Assembly: GCA_014654165.1 (NCBI GenBank)
Contig: JACWDK010000001.1
Location: 1-64,000 of the forward strand
DNA length: 64,000 nucleotides
Reading direction: 5' to 3'
Origin: Pelagibacterales bacterium SAG-MED13
GTDB taxonomy: Bacteria; Pseudomonadota; Alphaproteobacteria; Pelagibacterales; Pelagibacteraceae
Shown here one piece after another: positions 32,454 through 45,185 of the stretch. Both the position numbers and the translations under genes were made by a program. The stretch's first letter is position 1. Every line of letters begins with the position of its first letter. Under the pieces are notes generated by a model. It was not told the origin of the DNA and searched no databases. It was given only the letters and a program-made list of their open reading frames with translations.

Positions 32454-32544
32454 TTATAACATTTTTTGTGAAAAGATGCTCATTTTTAATCTTTATGCGT
32501 TATTTAAATTGTCAAATAAACCCCTAAAAATCTAACTAATTTTA

Positions 32545-32634
32545 TGGCGGAGAGAATGGGATTCGAACCCATGAAAGAGTTGCCCCTTTACACGCTTTCC
32601 AAGCGTGCGCCTTCAACCACTCGGCCACCTCTCC
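32545..32634 (-). tRNA. tRNA-Ser(GGA)
   Basis: GGAGAGGTGGCCGAGTGGTTGAAGGCGCACGCTTGGAAAGCGTGTAAAGGGGCAACTCTTTCATGGGTTCGAATCCCATTCTCTCCGCCA; loop TTGGAAA; long variable arm. Confidence 0.96.
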
Positions 32635-32637
32635 AAT

Positions 32638-33444
32638 TCATAATATATATTTTTTGTAAAATTCATACTTAGAAAAAAGATATTTTGGAAAACTTTCATC
32701 AAATGGTACTTTCTTATATTGATGTCCTCTATTAAATAAATCTGTTTTATTATCTATCTTAGATTTAATGACATCAGTATCAGAATATTTATTTTCCCTA
32801 AACTCAGAATGAGCAAAGGTTTTAAGTTTTAAAGATATTTTTTCTGGTTCCATTATATTATTAAAATGCCAGCCAGAATTTTCAAAAATTTGAATATCTT
32901 TTTCTTTATCAAATCTTAAAAAATTATATTTTAAGTTTTTAGACTTAATTTTTTGACGCATAAAATCTATAGACTTTAAATTCTTCTTTCTACAGACCCT
33001 AGTGCCTTCCCAGGGTGATTCATGGGGATTAAAAAGATTGAATTTATAATTAAAACACCTCTGTAAAAAAATTCCGTATTTTTTATTTAATTCAAAGTTT
33101 TTAAGAATATCAGGATCTGGAATTTCGTCTGGATCTGAAAAAAAAATATAATCATCTTGTAATGCAAAATCTAAATTTGCCAAGATATATTCTCTTTGAA
33201 TTGCTTGATTTTCCCACAAATTTTTATTTCCAGGAAAGGGTTCTTCCAAAACTATATATCGAATTTTTTCTGCATTGTAATTATTTTTATCAAAATTTAA
33301 TTTTTTTTTGTTATTTCGATGATCATATTTTGACTCACATATAACAAAAAAATCCACATAATTTTTCAATATATGATATCTTAAGTCAAATATAAAATTA
33401 TTATCAAAAAAAGTAATACAATCTATTATTTTTTTTTTACTCAT
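32638..33444 (-). CDS. Glycosyltransferase, GT17 (MGAT3-like) family
   Basis: 268 aa; '[35 protein letters not shown]', '[18 protein letters not shown]'. Confidence 0.78.
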   Translation of the reverse strand: MSKKKIIDCITFFDNNFIFDLRYHILKNYVDFFVICESKYDHRNNKKKLNFDKNNYNAEKIRYIVLEEPFPGNKNLWENQAIQREYILANLDFALQDDYIFFSDPDEIPDPDILKNFELNKKYGIFLQRCFNYKFNLFNPHESPWEGTRVCRKKNLKSIDFMRQKIKSKNLKYNFLRFDKEKDIQIFENSGWHFNNIMEPEKISLKLKTFAHSEFRENKYSDTDVIKSKIDNKTDLFNRGHQYKKVPFDESFPKYLFSKYEFYKKYIL

Positions 33445-34468
33445 TAGCCCACTTATCTAAAATTTGAGAACTAATTAAAATTTCGTTTTTTTTAGTACCT
33501 GGATAACTAGCTTCAAATTTGTTATTTAATATATCATCACTTACTCTCCCAATTTCTAAAGAATAAATATCTTTTTCATTTTTAATTTCTATCATGTTTG
33601 TTTTGTGATTTTTTATATAAATTTTACCTGCCTCGGATTTCCAAGTATTTTCAATAATTATTTTTCCCTTTTCACCATTAATCGTGGTCTTGTTTCCAAT
33701 ATCATTTAAAAAAGATACCTCTAAATTTGATTTAAATTTATTATCAAAATTTAATTCTATAGAACTTTCTACGTCAATTCCTTCCATAATTTTTTTTTTA
33801 TAATTAGTCGACAATTTAAAGTTTTGAACATTTATTCCGTCAATTAAAGATGCAACAAACAAACTCATCGAAACAACATAGGATCCTTGATCTAAAATAA
33901 CACCTCCTCCTAAAGATTTATTAAAGATTCTTTTTTTTGTATCAAGTTTCTTCGTCTTATAAAATCCAAATAGTCTTTTTTTCGTTATTAAATCTATTCC
34001 AAATTTACTTTCCATTGATATAATTTTTCCAATTTCATTGTCTTTAATAAGTTCAACTGTCTTTAATATCTGAGGATGATATCTATACATAAAACCCTCC
34101 CCCAAAAAAAAATTTTTAAAATTAGGGTGACTTAAAATTTTTTTGGCATCATTTGAATTCACAAATGCTGGCTTTTCTACTAAAATATGCTTATTGGCCT
34201 CAATTGACTTGTAAATCCATTCGCTATGAAGATTATTTGTCAGAGCTATATAAACAATATCTATTTCATCGTTTTTTAACAATTTTGTATAATCATCATA
34301 ACAATTATTTGAATGAATATTAAATTTATCTTTAAATTTAAGTAATTTATTTTGAGTTTTACTAGCAATTGCTATCAACTTTGCATTTTTTATATTATAA
34401 AAAGATTTTGCAAATTCATGTGCTACATTTCCAAGTCCAATGATTCCCCATTTAATGATATCTTTCAT
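33437..34468 (-). CDS. Gfo/Idh/MocA family oxidoreductase
   Basis: 343 aa; 'WGIIGLGNVAHEFAKSF', 'IDIVYIALTNNLHSEWIYKSIEANKHILVEKPA'. Confidence 0.93.
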   Translation of the reverse strand: MKDIIKWGIIGLGNVAHEFAKSFYNIKNAKLIAIASKTQNKLLKFKDKFNIHSNNCYDDYTKLLKNDEIDIVYIALTNNLHSEWIYKSIEANKHILVEKPAFVNSNDAKKILSHPNFKNFFLGEGFMYRYHPQILKTVELIKDNEIGKIISMESKFGIDLITKKRLFGFYKTKKLDTKKRIFNKSLGGGVILDQGSYVVSMSLFVASLIDGINVQNFKLSTNYKKKIMEGIDVESSIELNFDNKFKSNLEVSFLNDIGNKTTINGEKGKIIIENTWKSEAGKIYIKNHKTNMIEIKNEKDIYSLEIGRVSDDILNNKFEASYPGTKKNEILISSQILDKWANE

Positions 34469-34491
34469 ATTATTATTTTACTTTACAATAA

Positions 34492-35589
34492 ATGATTAAG
34501 AAAAAAATAAAATTATATTATAAAAATATTATTTCAAAAACTTTTGAACAAATTCACGGAAAAGTTCTTTTTAAAAAAAATACATCAAGTATGATTGATA
34601 TATTTACAATCAATGACGTTTTTTTTAGGTCATTTGAAAATAAAAAATATAACATCTATAAAGTTAAAAATGTAAGAATTTTTACAGATAATAATGAAAA
34701 TGTTGCTGTTATTAAGAATAATATATTAATCCCCAAATTATCATTTCAACAAATTAATGGAAAATTTTGTAATGCAAAATATAATTCAGTTATTAAAAAG
34801 GGCACACCCTCTGTCTTAAAAAAGTTTTCAGGTACTATTTTAAATCTTGCACAAGGTTCGAGTGGTAATAATTATTTTCATTTTTTCTTTGATATTATTC
34901 CTAAAATTTTTCTAGTTAGAAAAAAAATAAGAAAAAAAATAAATTTTTATTATGTCTCTGCACCACAAAGTTGGCAAATTAAGATATTCAAACATTTGGG
35001 AATTCTAGAGGAAAAACTAATTGATAGTAAAAAAAATCCTCACATATCTGTGGACGAGGTTATATCTGTAGATCATCCTTGGTATAGAAAGGGAAATTTT
35101 CAGTATGAAGTTAAAAAAATTCCAAAGTGGATTATAATTGTAATTAGGAAGATATTTTTAAATAAAGATAAAAAATTCAGGTGTTCAAATCAAATTTTTT
35201 TAGATAGATCAAATGCAAAATTTAATCATTGCCAAATTTTTAAACCATTGAAAGTTTTAAAATGGCTTGAGAATAATAATTTTAATATTATTAAACCAGA
35301 AAGATTTCCAATAGAAAAACAAATATATCTTTTCAAAAAAGCATCGATAGTTATTGGTGCTCATGGTGCCGCATTTACAAATATTATTTTTTGTAGACCT
35401 GGAACTAAGATAATTGAAATAATTCCAAGGGATCATCCAAATAAAAAATGTGAGAGGATAAGTAATATCCTTAAACTTAAATATTTTAGGATAATTACTA
35501 AAAAAGATAATACAGATAAAAAATTTCCCTACAGAATTAATTTAGAAAGAAAACATTTTAAAACTTTAAGTAAAGTAATTAATCTTTAG
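34492..35589 (+). CDS. GT61/DUF563-family glycosyltransferase
   Basis: 365 aa; '[15 protein letters not shown]', '[11 protein letters not shown]', '[29 protein letters not shown]'. Confidence 0.82.
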   Translation: MIKKKIKLYYKNIISKTFEQIHGKVLFKKNTSSMIDIFTINDVFFRSFENKKYNIYKVKNVRIFTDNNENVAVIKNNILIPKLSFQQINGKFCNAKYNSVIKKGTPSVLKKFSGTILNLAQGSSGNNYFHFFFDIIPKIFLVRKKIRKKINFYYVSAPQSWQIKIFKHLGILEEKLIDSKKNPHISVDEVISVDHPWYRKGNFQYEVKKIPKWIIIVIRKIFLNKDKKFRCSNQIFLDRSNAKFNHCQIFKPLKVLKWLENNNFNIIKPERFPIEKQIYLFKKASIVIGAHGAAFTNIIFCRPGTKIIEIIPRDHPNKKCERISNILKLKYFRIITKKDNTDKKFPYRINLERKHFKTLSKVINL

Positions 35590-37384
35590 TTATTTTTAAA
35601 ACACCAATAAATGCTTCTTGTGGAATTTCTACACGTCCGAACTGTTTTGATCTAGCTTTACCTTTTTTTTGTTTTTCTAGTAACTTCCTTTTTCTATCGG
35701 TTGCTCCTCCACCATGAATTTTTGTTAAAACATCTTTTTTAAAACCCTTAATAGTTTCACGAGCTATAATTTTACCACCGATTGCTGCCTGAACTGGTAT
35801 CATAAAATTGTGTCGAGGAATTAGATCTTTTAATTTTTCACAAACTTCTCTTCCGGTTCTCTGAGCAAAATCTTTATGGATCATCATAGCAAGAGCATCT
35901 ACAGGTTCTCCATTTACAAGTATTCCTAATTTGACAAGATCTCCTTCTCGATGTTCTATAATTTCATAGTCAAAACTTGCATAACCACTTGTCATTGATT
36001 TAATTCGATCATTAAAATCGAATACGACCTCATTTAAAGGTAATTCATAACTTAAAACTGCTCTATTACCTGAATAATTTAAATTTATTTGTAAACCTCT
36101 TTTGTCCTGGCAGAGTTTAATAATTGAGCCCAAAAACTGGTCAGGTGTAATTATTGTCGCCTTAATCCATGGTTCCTCTATAGATCTTATTAATGTCGGA
36201 TCAGGCAAACTAGAAGGATTTTGTAAATCGATAGTGTCCCCGTTGTTCAAATTTATTTTATAAACTACACCTGGAGTTGTAGTTAATAAATTTACATCAA
36301 ACTCTCTTTCCAATCTTTCTGTTATAATTTCAAGATGAAGTAATCCTAAAAAACCACATCTAAATCCTAATCCCAAAGCGGAGGAGGACTCTGCTTCAAA
36401 TGAAAAACTTGCATCATTTAATTGTAATTTAGCAAGTCCATCTTTTAATTTTTGATACTCTGAACTATCTACTGGAAAAAGCCCACAAAATACTACTGGC
36501 TTACTAGGTTTAAAACCTGGTAAAGGATCTAGCTTTGACTTTGATGCATCACAAATAGTATCACCTACTTTTGTTTCAGACAAAACTTTAATACCTGTTG
36601 TAATAAAACCAATCTCACCTGTGTTCAATTCATTTATATCTCTCGCCTTGGGAGTAAAAACTCCAACCTTTTCGACCATATAATCCTGATCTGTTGAAAG
36701 CATCTTAATTTTCATATTTTTTGTAATTTTTCCATTAATTACTCTTACAAGAATAACTACTCCTAAATAAGTATCATACCAACTGTCTACTAATAAACAT
36801 TTAAGGTCATCATTTGGATTTCCTTTTGGACCAGGTAATTTATTAATGATTTGCTCTAATATTTCTTCTATACCTTCGCCAGTTTTTCCTGAACATGGAA
36901 CTGCGTTAGTAGTATCTATACCAATTACATCCTCAATTTGTTTATTTGTCTTATCTAGGTCAGAAGCAGGTAGATCAATTTTATTTAATACTGGTATAAT
37001 TTCATGATCAATATCTAATGCTTGATAAACATTAGCTAATGTTTGAGCCTCTACACCTTGGGTACTATCTACAATTAATATTGATCCTTCGCATGCATAA
37101 AGAGATCTACTTACTTCATAACTAAAATCTACATGACCTGGTGTATCTATAATGTTTAAGATATAATTTTTTCCATTTTTAGATTTATAATTCAATTTTA
37201 CAGTTTGAGCTTTAATAGTGATTCCTCTTTCTCTTTCGATATCCATGGAATCAAGAACTTGGGCTTTCATTTCTCTTTCAGTTAAACCACCACACTTATG
37301 TATAATTCTATCAGCTATTGTTGACTTACCATGATCAATATGAGCGATGATTGCAAAATTTCTAATGTTATCAATAGTGCTCAT
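35579..37384 (-). CDS. lepA: Elongation factor 4 (LepA)
   Basis: 601 aa; '[19 protein letters not shown]', '[16 protein letters not shown]', '[40 protein letters not shown]'. Confidence 0.98.
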   Translation of the reverse strand: MSTIDNIRNFAIIAHIDHGKSTIADRIIHKCGGLTEREMKAQVLDSMDIERERGITIKAQTVKLNYKSKNGKNYILNIIDTPGHVDFSYEVSRSLYACEGSILIVDSTQGVEAQTLANVYQALDIDHEIIPVLNKIDLPASDLDKTNKQIEDVIGIDTTNAVPCSGKTGEGIEEILEQIINKLPGPKGNPNDDLKCLLVDSWYDTYLGVVILVRVINGKITKNMKIKMLSTDQDYMVEKVGVFTPKARDINELNTGEIGFITTGIKVLSETKVGDTICDASKSKLDPLPGFKPSKPVVFCGLFPVDSSEYQKLKDGLAKLQLNDASFSFEAESSSALGLGFRCGFLGLLHLEIITERLEREFDVNLLTTTPGVVYKINLNNGDTIDLQNPSSLPDPTLIRSIEEPWIKATIITPDQFLGSIIKLCQDKRGLQINLNYSGNRAVLSYELPLNEVVFDFNDRIKSMTSGYASFDYEIIEHREGDLVKLGILVNGEPVDALAMMIHKDFAQRTGREVCEKLKDLIPRHNFMIPVQAAIGGKIIARETIKGFKKDVLTKIHGGGATDRKRKLLEKQKKGKARSKQFGRVEIPQEAFIGVLKITKD

Positions 37385-37391
37385 TTAATTT

Positions 37392-39800
37392 TTAGGATCG
37401 AATCTTAGCGCCAGTTTTAGATTCTACTTTTTCAATTATAAGATTATTAATTTTTTCTAAGTCACTGTCATTTAATGTTTTTTCAAATGACTGAATTGTA
37501 ACACTAATCGCTATTGATTTTTGATTTGCTGGAATATTTTCACCCTCATAAACATCAAAAACTCTTATGTTGCTAATCAAACTTTGATCAATATTTGAAA
37601 TAGTATTTATTAAATCTTGTGAACTTATATTTTTATTTACTATAAAAGCAAAATCTCTCTCGGATTTTTGATAGTCCGAAAATGTAAATTTTGTTTTTTG
37701 GTCATTTAATGTTTTTTTAGGTAATTTTAAATTATCTACAAAGATTTCAAAACCTACTAAAGATTCTGTTTTGGAGTCTATCTTTTTTAAAATATTAGGA
37801 TGAATTTCACCAAAATAAGCAGCTACTTTGTCTTTTCCTTTATCTAAAAATAATCTGCCCGACTTGCCAGGATGATAATAATTTGGTGTTTCAGTATCTA
37901 TAAAAAATTTATTCGAGTTATATCCAGCCTCAATTAAAGTTTGAACTACATCTCTTTTAACATCAAATACATCAATATTTCTCTCTTTATCAATCCAAGA
38001 TAATCTAAATTTTTTACCCGCAGATAATCCGCAAACCACAGTATTTTGTTCACCTGGATTAGAACCAGTAAAGACAGGACCTATCTCAAAAATAGATAAA
38101 TCTTTAAAATCTCTATCAAGATTTTTATTAATATAGATTACTAAATTTGAAAATATTGAGTTTCTTAAAACTCCTAAATCAGAACTTATCGGATTTATGA
38201 TTCTAATTTCTTTATTTTCACCTCTAAAAAAATTATTATAATTAGTGTCTGTGAATGACCATGTAATTGTTTCTAAATAGCCTTTAGATGCTATAGATCT
38301 TTGTAAAAAATGAAATAATTTCTGAGGTTGTGTCAAAGTAGATTTGGTTCTTTCTTTATTTGGTTTAACAATTTTTATTTTTTCATAACCGCTTATTCTT
38401 ACTAGTTCTTCAACAATATCTATTTCTTGATTAATATCAGGTCTCCAAGATGGAACAACTAACTCTAAATGTTTTTTAAGTTTTTTAAATTTAAATCCAA
38501 GACCATCTAAAATTTTTTGCATTTCTCTAATAGAGATTTTAAAACCAGTTATTTTTTCAAATAAATCAATATTAAATTTTATAGTTTTATTCTTGTAAGT
38601 TTGAATTTTTTGAATATCTATTTTGCTAATTTCACCACCGCAAATTTCTTTAATTAATAATGCCGCTTTATTCAATCCATCTTCAATGGACAGAGGATCT
38701 ATCCCCCTTTCAAATCTGAACTTTGCATCAGTTTCTATATTTAATTTTTTTGCTGTATCCCTAATTGATTTTGGTTCAAAATAAGCAGATTCCAACAATA
38801 TATTTTTTGTATTAAATTCTGTGCCTGACCTTGTCCCCCCAATTATTCCCCCTAAGCCTAAAACACCTTTATTATCGGTTATTACGCACATATTATTTTC
38901 TAACTTATATTTCTTATTATCTAGAGCAGTAAATTCCTCTCCATATTTTGAATTTCGAACTAAAATACCTTTTTCAATTTTATCTGCATCATAAGCGTGT
39001 AATGGGCGATTGATATCTAGCATAACATAATTTGTTATATCAACTATTGCTGAAATAGGTTTTTGACCAATTGAAATTAATTTATCTTTTAACCATTGCG
39101 GGCTTTCAGTATTTTTAACGTTTTTTATCAAACAACTACCAAAAGCGGTACATCCTTGATCTTTATTTTTAATTATTTTAACTTTTAAAGATTGTTTTTT
39201 ATTAGATTTTATTTTTTTTTCTTTTAAAGCAGTTAATTTGCCAAAACCAGAGGCAGCAAGGTCTCTGGCAATTCCTTTGATTCCAAGGCAATCTGGTCTA
39301 TTAGGTGTAACAGATATATCAATAAGATTTGAACTTGACTTTGAAAAATAACTAAGTCCAACCTTTTTTTTATACTTTAGTGATGCTAAATCTATTATTC
39401 CATCGCTCTCATCAGAAATGTTTAATTCAGACTCTGAGCAAAGCATTCCATAAGAAGTAACTCCTCTAATTTTAGCTACTACTAGTTTTGTTTTATTTTT
39501 TGGAATTATAGATCCTGGTGGAGCATATATAGTAATTAACCCTTCCTTCGCATTAGCTGCCCCACATACAACTTTTTTTAACTCCTTTTCGCCAACATCT
39601 ACATCACAAACTTTTAATCTATCTGCGTTAGGATGTTTTTCTATTTTTACAATTCTTGCAATTTTAAATAATTCATTTCCAGGAAATAAGCTTTCTACCA
39701 TCTCAACCTCAAGACCAATGTTGGTTAGTTGCTCTAAAAGTTTTTCCTCTTTTAAATTAATATTTAAATGATCTTTCAACCAATCAAATGTTATCTTCAT
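37392..39800 (-). CDS. pheT: Phenylalanyl-tRNA synthetase beta subunit
   Basis: 802 aa; '[13 protein letters not shown]', '[20 protein letters not shown]', 'ERDFAFIV'. Confidence 0.97.
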   Translation of the reverse strand: MKITFDWLKDHLNINLKEEKLLEQLTNIGLEVEMVESLFPGNELFKIARIVKIEKHPNADRLKVCDVDVGEKELKKVVCGAANAKEGLITIYAPPGSIIPKNKTKLVVAKIRGVTSYGMLCSESELNISDESDGIIDLASLKYKKKVGLSYFSKSSSNLIDISVTPNRPDCLGIKGIARDLAASGFGKLTALKEKKIKSNKKQSLKVKIIKNKDQGCTAFGSCLIKNVKNTESPQWLKDKLISIGQKPISAIVDITNYVMLDINRPLHAYDADKIEKGILVRNSKYGEEFTALDNKKYKLENNMCVITDNKGVLGLGGIIGGTRSGTEFNTKNILLESAYFEPKSIRDTAKKLNIETDAKFRFERGIDPLSIEDGLNKAALLIKEICGGEISKIDIQKIQTYKNKTIKFNIDLFEKITGFKISIREMQKILDGLGFKFKKLKKHLELVVPSWRPDINQEIDIVEELVRISGYEKIKIVKPNKERTKSTLTQPQKLFHFLQRSIASKGYLETITWSFTDTNYNNFFRGENKEIRIINPISSDLGVLRNSIFSNLVIYINKNLDRDFKDLSIFEIGPVFTGSNPGEQNTVVCGLSAGKKFRLSWIDKERNIDVFDVKRDVVQTLIEAGYNSNKFFIDTETPNYYHPGKSGRLFLDKGKDKVAAYFGEIHPNILKKIDSKTESLVGFEIFVDNLKLPKKTLNDQKTKFTFSDYQKSERDFAFIVNKNISSQDLINTISNIDQSLISNIRVFDVYEGENIPANQKSIAISVTIQSFEKTLNDSDLEKINNLIIEKVESKTGAKIRS

Positions 39801-40864
39801 CTGCTTAGACCTCTATAATTAGTTGGAACATCTAAAGGATCAAATCCAAAATGATTTAGCCATCTATAATCACATTCAAAAAAAGCTCTTAAATCATTAA
39901 TACCATATTTTAACATTGCCAGCCTATCAATCCCAATGCCAAATGCATATCCTTGGTATTCATTAGGATCAACTTTCACGTTTTTTAAAACATTTGGATG
40001 GACCATTCCACATCCTAAAATTTCAAGCCACTTCTCTCCTTCACCTATTATAATCTTTCCATCTCTAATTTCATACCCAATATCAACTTCAGCCGATGGT
40101 TCTGTAAAAGGAAAGTGACTAGGTCTAAATCTCATTTTAATTTTTTTTACTTCAAAAAACTCTTTAATAAAATAATCCAAACAACCTTTTAAATGACCCA
40201 TATTTATTTCTTTATCTATGTAAAGACCTTCAACTTGATGAAACATGGGTGCATGTGTTTGATCACTATCAGATCTATAAGTTCTTCCTGGTGCAATAAT
40301 TTTAAAAGGTGGTTTGTCCTTCAACATAGTTCTTATTTGCACAGGAGAAGTATGAGTGCGTAATAATTTTTCCTTTTTTTCGTCAAGATAGAAAGTGTCG
40401 TGCATGTCTCTTGCTGGATGATTATAAGGTGTATTTAAAGCTGTAAAATTATTATATTCATTCTCGACATCAGGACCTTCTTCGATACTAAAGCCTATTT
40501 CAGAAAAAATAGATGATATTTCATCTATTGTTTGTGAAACTGGATGAATTTTTCCTCTAACAAAATTTCTTTCAGGTAATGTAACATCAATTTTTTCATT
40601 TTCTAATTTTTCATTTATTTCCGCATTCTCAATTTCTTTAATCTTAAGTTCTATCAAACCTTGTAGCTCATCTTTTATTATATTTAAATCAGAAGCAAAT
40701 TTTTTTCTATCATTCTCCGAAATTAAACCTATTTTTTTAAACTGCGATGAGATCAATCCATTTTTTCCAAAAAGGTCAGATTTTAATTTATTTATTTCTG
40801 TGAGATTTAACTTTTCATTAAATTTTTTTAGAAATTCATCTTTTATTTTTTTTAGATCGGACAT
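39797..40864 (-). CDS. pheS: Phenylalanyl-tRNA synthetase alpha subunit
   Basis: 355 aa; '[12 protein letters not shown]', '[14 protein letters not shown]', '[10 protein letters not shown]', '[15 protein letters not shown]'. Confidence 0.98.
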   Translation of the reverse strand: MSDLKKIKDEFLKKFNEKLNLTEINKLKSDLFGKNGLISSQFKKIGLISENDRKKFASDLNIIKDELQGLIELKIKEIENAEINEKLENEKIDVTLPERNFVRGKIHPVSQTIDEISSIFSEIGFSIEEGPDVENEYNNFTALNTPYNHPARDMHDTFYLDEKKEKLLRTHTSPVQIRTMLKDKPPFKIIAPGRTYRSDSDQTHAPMFHQVEGLYIDKEINMGHLKGCLDYFIKEFFEVKKIKMRFRPSHFPFTEPSAEVDIGYEIRDGKIIIGEGEKWLEILGCGMVHPNVLKNVKVDPNEYQGYAFGIGIDRLAMLKYGINDLRAFFECDYRWLNHFGFDPLDVPTNYRGLSR

Positions 40865-40907
40865 CTCTACAGATTATTTCTTCAGCAAAATAAAACAATA
40901 GTGAAGA

Positions 40908-41264
40908 TTAATTTAAAGCAGATTGTGCTTTTTGAACAATGATTTTAAAGGCTTCTGGACTATCGTAAGCTATCTCAGCCAAGATTTTTCTATCAATTTT
41001 GATTCCACTTTTACTCAAACCATTAATGAATTTTGAATACGTCAATCCTTCTGCTCTGACACCCGCATTTATTCTCTGTATCCAAAGTGATTTAAAATCT
41101 CTTTTCTTATTTCTACGATCCCTATATGCGTATTGCATAGCTTTTTCCATAGCTTGCTTAGCAACTCTGATAGTATTTTTTCTTCTACCCCATTGACCTT
41201 TTACAGCCTTTAAAACTTTCTTATGTTTAGCTTTACTTGTTACACCTCTTTTAACTCTTGCCAT
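40908..41264 (-). CDS. rplT: 50S ribosomal protein L20
   Basis: 118 aa; '[30 protein letters not shown]'. Confidence 0.98.
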   Translation of the reverse strand: MARVKRGVTSKAKHKKVLKAVKGQWGRRKNTIRVAKQAMEKAMQYAYRDRRNKKRDFKSLWIQRINAGVRAEGLTYSKFINGLSKSGIKIDRKILAEIAYDSPEAFKIIVQKAQSALN

Positions 41265-41265
41265 T

Positions 41266-41472
41266 TTAACCTCTTAAGCTGTAGGGCATATACGATTTTA
41301 TAATTTTTCCATCTTGTTTTGACATCGTAGTGGTGCCTCTTAATTTTCTAATTTGCGAATTTGTTCTTTTAATCATTCCATGCCTCTTACCGGCCTGTGC
41401 AGATATAACTTTACCTCTAGCTGATATCTTAAATCTTTTTTTGGCGGAGCTTTTTGTTTTAAGTTTTGGCAT
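41266..41472 (-). CDS. rpmI: 50S ribosomal protein L35
   Basis: 68 aa; '[22 protein letters not shown]'. Confidence 0.97.
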   Translation of the reverse strand: MPKLKTKSSAKKRFKISARGKVISAQAGKRHGMIKRTNSQIRKLRGTTTMSKQDGKIIKSYMPYSLRG

Positions 41473-41525
41473 AATTGAGCGAGGTTATACAAAGAATGAT
41501 GGAGACTTACAACTAATATTAAGCC

Positions 41526-42071
41526 TTATAAAGGTTGTATTACCATTATCATTTGTTTCCCATCAAATTTTGGATGTAATTCTACCTTTCCAATATCTTT
41601 CATATCCTCTTTAATCTTAGTCATAAGTTCATTTCCAAGATGGGAATGTTGAAGTTCTCTACCTTTAAATCTAATTGTAAATTTGACTTTATCTCCTTTA
41701 GCAATAAATTTTTTTGCATTTTTAACCTTAAATTCATAATCGTGAGTTTCGGTAACAGGTCTCATCTTAATTTCTTTCAAGGCAATTATTTTTTGTTTTT
41801 TTTTTGCTAGATTAGCTTTTTTTTGAGCATCATATTTATATTTACCCATATCCATAATTTTACACACTGGAGGGTTAGCATTTGGTGCGATTTCTATTAA
41901 ATCAAGTCCCTGATTTTTAGCAATCGAAATAGCTTCATTAGTATTTAAAGTTCCTAAATTTTCACCATCACTTGTGATCACTTGAACTTCAGGAGATGAA
42001 ATCCTATTATTAGATCTTGGACCACGATCTTTTGTTCTTCTCTGAAAATAATTTTGTTTAAAATCTGCCAC
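41526..42071 (-). CDS. infC: Translation initiation factor IF-3
   Basis: 181 aa; 'DLIEIAPNANPPVCKIMDMGKYKYDAQKK', 'IKEIKMRP'-type motif. Confidence 0.97.
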   Translation of the reverse strand: MADFKQNYFQRRTKDRGPRSNNRISSPEVQVITSDGENLGTLNTNEAISIAKNQGLDLIEIAPNANPPVCKIMDMGKYKYDAQKKANLAKKKQKIIALKEIKMRPVTETHDYEFKVKNAKKFIAKGDKVKFTIRFKGRELQHSHLGNELMTKIKEDMKDIGKVELHPKFDGKQMIMVIQPL

Positions 42072-43988
42072 TTAATTTGAAGATGCTTTGTTTAAAGCGG
42101 AGAATTTTTCTAAAAATGAGTTTAATTCCATATTTTCTTGTTTGTTAGAATCCAACTTTCTAATGGTTACTGAGTTACTGTCAACTTCTTTTTTACCACA
42201 AATAAGCAAAACAGGTATTTTTGCTTGGGAATGATCTCTAATTTTATTATTTAAGTTATGTTTTTTTAAATCTACTATTGAACTAATACCAACTTTTTTA
42301 ATTTCATTAGAAACTTTAATCGCATAATCATCAAATTCTTCTGAAATTGGTATTACAACTGTTTGTAAAGGTGAAATCCAAAATGGAAATTTGCCGGCAT
42401 AATTCTCAATTAAAATTCCAATAAATCTTTCTAACGAACCAAATAGTGCTCTATGAATCATAACTGGAATTTTTTTTAATCCATCTTTGTCAATAAAAGA
42501 GGCACCTAATCTACCTGGTAAATTAAAATCAACTTGTAAGGTTCCACATTGCCAGTCTCTTCCAATAGCATCCCTCAAAACAAATTCAATTTTAGGTCCA
42601 TAAAATGCTCCTTCTCCTTTGTTTATGCTATATTCTAATTTAGTCGCTTTTACTGCTTCTAACAAAGCACTTTCAGCTTTATCCCATACTTTATCATCAC
42701 CAACTCTTAAACTAGGTCTATCAGAGTATTTAAGAATAACATTTTCAAAACCCAAATCTTTATAAATATCCAATATAAGATTTGTTACAATTAAACATTC
42801 ATTTGTTATTTGATCTTCTGTACAAAATATATGGGCATCGTCTTGTGTAAATGCTCTAACTCTCAATAGTCCGTGCAAAGCTCCAGACGGTTCATAACGA
42901 TGTACTTTTCCGAATTCTGACATCTTTAAAGGTAAATCTTTATAACTTTTAAGACCTTGATTAAAAACTTCAATACAGCCTGGACAATTCATTGGCTTTA
43001 TTGCAAAAACCTTCTCATCTGGAGTTTTTGAAGTGTACATATTCGCTCCAAATTTTTCCCAATGACCCGACTTTTCCCATAAAGTTCTGTCCAAAACCTC
43101 TGGGGTGTTAATTTCTTTATAACCAGCAATATCCTGTTTCATTCTCATATAATCAATTAATTTTTGAAATAACGCCCAACCTTTCTCATGCCAAAAAACA
43201 GATCCTGGACTTTCTTCTCTAAAATGAAACAGATCCATTTCCTTACCCAGTTTTCTGTGGTCTCTTTTTTCTGCTTCTTCAATTCTTTTTAGATAACTCT
43301 CTAAATCTTTCTGACAAGCCCAACTAGTTCCATATATTCTTTGAAGCATTTCATTATTAGAATCTCCACGCCAATATGCTCCAGCTACTTTTGTAAGTTT
43401 AAAAAATTTCCCGATTTTTCCTGTTGAGGATAAATGTGGTCCTCTACATAAATCGTGCCATTCACCATGGAAATAAATAGATACTTCCTCTTCTTTTGGA
43501 ATACTTTCAATTAATTCTGCTTTATAAAGCTCTCCTTTTTTTTTAAAATGTTTTATTGCTTTATCTCTTGCCCAAACCTCCCTTTTTGTTTTTACATCTC
43601 GATCTACTATTTCTTTCATTTTTTTTTCTATGGATTCTAAATCTTCTTCAGTAAAAGGCTCTTTTCTTGCAAAATCATAATAAAAACCATCGTTTATAAC
43701 AGGACCGATAGTAACTTGTGTGCCAGGGTACAACTCTTGAACTGCCATTGCCAAAATATGCGCTGTATCATGTCTTATAGTTTCAAGACCCTCATCGTTT
43801 TTTGATGTAAATATTTTGACCGAACAATTTTTATCAATTAAAAAATCTAAATCTTTGAGTTCTCCATCAACACTTATAATCATCGCTTGTTTGGCTAGAG
43901 ATTTACTAATTTTTTCAGCTACTTGTAAGCCTGTTACATCATTTTGAAATTTTAAATTATTTCCATCTGGTAAAGTAATTATAGGCAT
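42072..43988 (-). CDS. thrS: Threonyl-tRNA synthetase
   Basis: 638 aa; 'IRHDTAHILAMAVQELYPG', 'MNCPGCIEVFNQGLKSYKDLPLKMSEFGKVHRYEPSGALHGLLRVRAFTQDDAHIFC'. Confidence 0.98.
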   Translation of the reverse strand: MPIITLPDGNNLKFQNDVTGLQVAEKISKSLAKQAMIISVDGELKDLDFLIDKNCSVKIFTSKNDEGLETIRHDTAHILAMAVQELYPGTQVTIGPVINDGFYYDFARKEPFTEEDLESIEKKMKEIVDRDVKTKREVWARDKAIKHFKKKGELYKAELIESIPKEEEVSIYFHGEWHDLCRGPHLSSTGKIGKFFKLTKVAGAYWRGDSNNEMLQRIYGTSWACQKDLESYLKRIEEAEKRDHRKLGKEMDLFHFREESPGSVFWHEKGWALFQKLIDYMRMKQDIAGYKEINTPEVLDRTLWEKSGHWEKFGANMYTSKTPDEKVFAIKPMNCPGCIEVFNQGLKSYKDLPLKMSEFGKVHRYEPSGALHGLLRVRAFTQDDAHIFCTEDQITNECLIVTNLILDIYKDLGFENVILKYSDRPSLRVGDDKVWDKAESALLEAVKATKLEYSINKGEGAFYGPKIEFVLRDAIGRDWQCGTLQVDFNLPGRLGASFIDKDGLKKIPVMIHRALFGSLERFIGILIENYAGKFPFWISPLQTVVIPISEEFDDYAIKVSNEIKKVGISSIVDLKKHNLNNKIRDHSQAKIPVLLICGKKEVDSNSVTIRKLDSNKQENMELNSFLEKFSALNKASSN

Positions 43989-45143
43989 TTAGTTAATTAG
44001 TTTTTTATATTCTGAATAAGTAGAAAAACACATTTTTTCAACATTAAATTTACTTATAACGTTTTTTCTACCCTCAATACCCATTGTTTTCAACATGGAT
44101 TCATCTAAACTTAATGCTTTAATAATTTTTTCACTTAACGATTTCGCGTCTCCAGATTTGAATAAAAAACCCGTTTTTTCGTCAACAATTGTTTCATTTG
44201 AACCTCCTATATCACTTGCAATTATTAATTTCTCCATTGATTGAGCCTCTACTGCGACTCTACCAAAAGCCTCAGGTTCAATTGATGCTGAAACTACTAT
44301 ATCCACAATTTTATAAGCTAATGCCATATCTTTACAATGGTCAATAAATTTTACTTGTTTTGTGATTCTGTATTGTTCACTTAACCTAATTAATTTTTTT
44401 TTATACAAATCTCTGCCTTGATTACTTCCTAAAATTATTGCATGAAAAGCTTCATATCCTAATTGAATATTAATAATATTTATTGCCTCTAGAAATAATT
44501 CTTGCCCTTTCCAAGAAGTTAGTCTTCCTGGTAGTAAAATTATTTTCTTATTTCTATTTAACTCCCAGTCTTTTAAAAGTTTATCTTGATCACTTTCTAA
44601 CTTTGTAGATGGATCAAAATAATCAACATTTATTCCTCTAAAAATAACAAGAAATTTTTTTTGAATGTTCAAGTATTCTAAATAATTTTCTTTAATATGA
44701 GAAAAAATAAAATTAGAACCTGCAATAACTAAATCTGATTTCAACATTACAGAATTATATATTTTTTTTATCTTGCTACTAAAATTATATGTCCCATGAA
44801 AAGTTGTAACAAATTTTCTCCTGGTAATTTTTGTTGCTAATAAGCAAGACCAAGCTGGGGCCCTGCTGCGAGCATGAACAATAGATATATTGTAATAAAA
44901 AATTATACAAATAAGAGCTAAAGTATTAAACAAAATTAGTAATGGATTTTTACTTTGCACTGGAAGTCTAATTAATTTTACCTTTTCCCTATTTAAGTAC
45001 TTAATCAAATCTCCACCACTAGTTACTAAGAATGATTCACAATTATTTTCAGGTAAATAGTGTGCAATATCATAGCAACCAGTTTCGGCGCCCCCATAGC
45101 CTAATTTTGGAATTACTTGTAAAACTTTTAATGTAGGTGACAT
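43989..45143 (-). CDS. Glycosyltransferase family 4
   Basis: 384 aa; 'QVIPKLGYGGAETGCYDIAHYL', 'LLPGRLTSWKGQELFLEAI', 'EPEAFGRVAVEAQSMEKLIIASDIGGSNETI'. Confidence 0.93.
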   Translation of the reverse strand: MSPTLKVLQVIPKLGYGGAETGCYDIAHYLPENNCESFLVTSGGDLIKYLNREKVKLIRLPVQSKNPLLILFNTLALICIIFYYNISIVHARSRAPAWSCLLATKITRRKFVTTFHGTYNFSSKIKKIYNSVMLKSDLVIAGSNFIFSHIKENYLEYLNIQKKFLVIFRGINVDYFDPSTKLESDQDKLLKDWELNRNKKIILLPGRLTSWKGQELFLEAINIINIQLGYEAFHAIILGSNQGRDLYKKKLIRLSEQYRITKQVKFIDHCKDMALAYKIVDIVVSASIEPEAFGRVAVEAQSMEKLIIASDIGGSNETIVDEKTGFLFKSGDAKSLSEKIIKALSLDESMLKTMGIEGRKNVISKFNVEKMCFSTYSEYKKLIN

Positions 45144-45185
45144 TTGATAATATTATATATTATTACTAGATACTTATAAATAATA

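Noticed and set aside
32545-35589. Integrative element at tRNA-Ser
   Set aside because: Glycan genes lie on the tRNA 5' side; no integrase, no duplicated tRNA 3' end seen.
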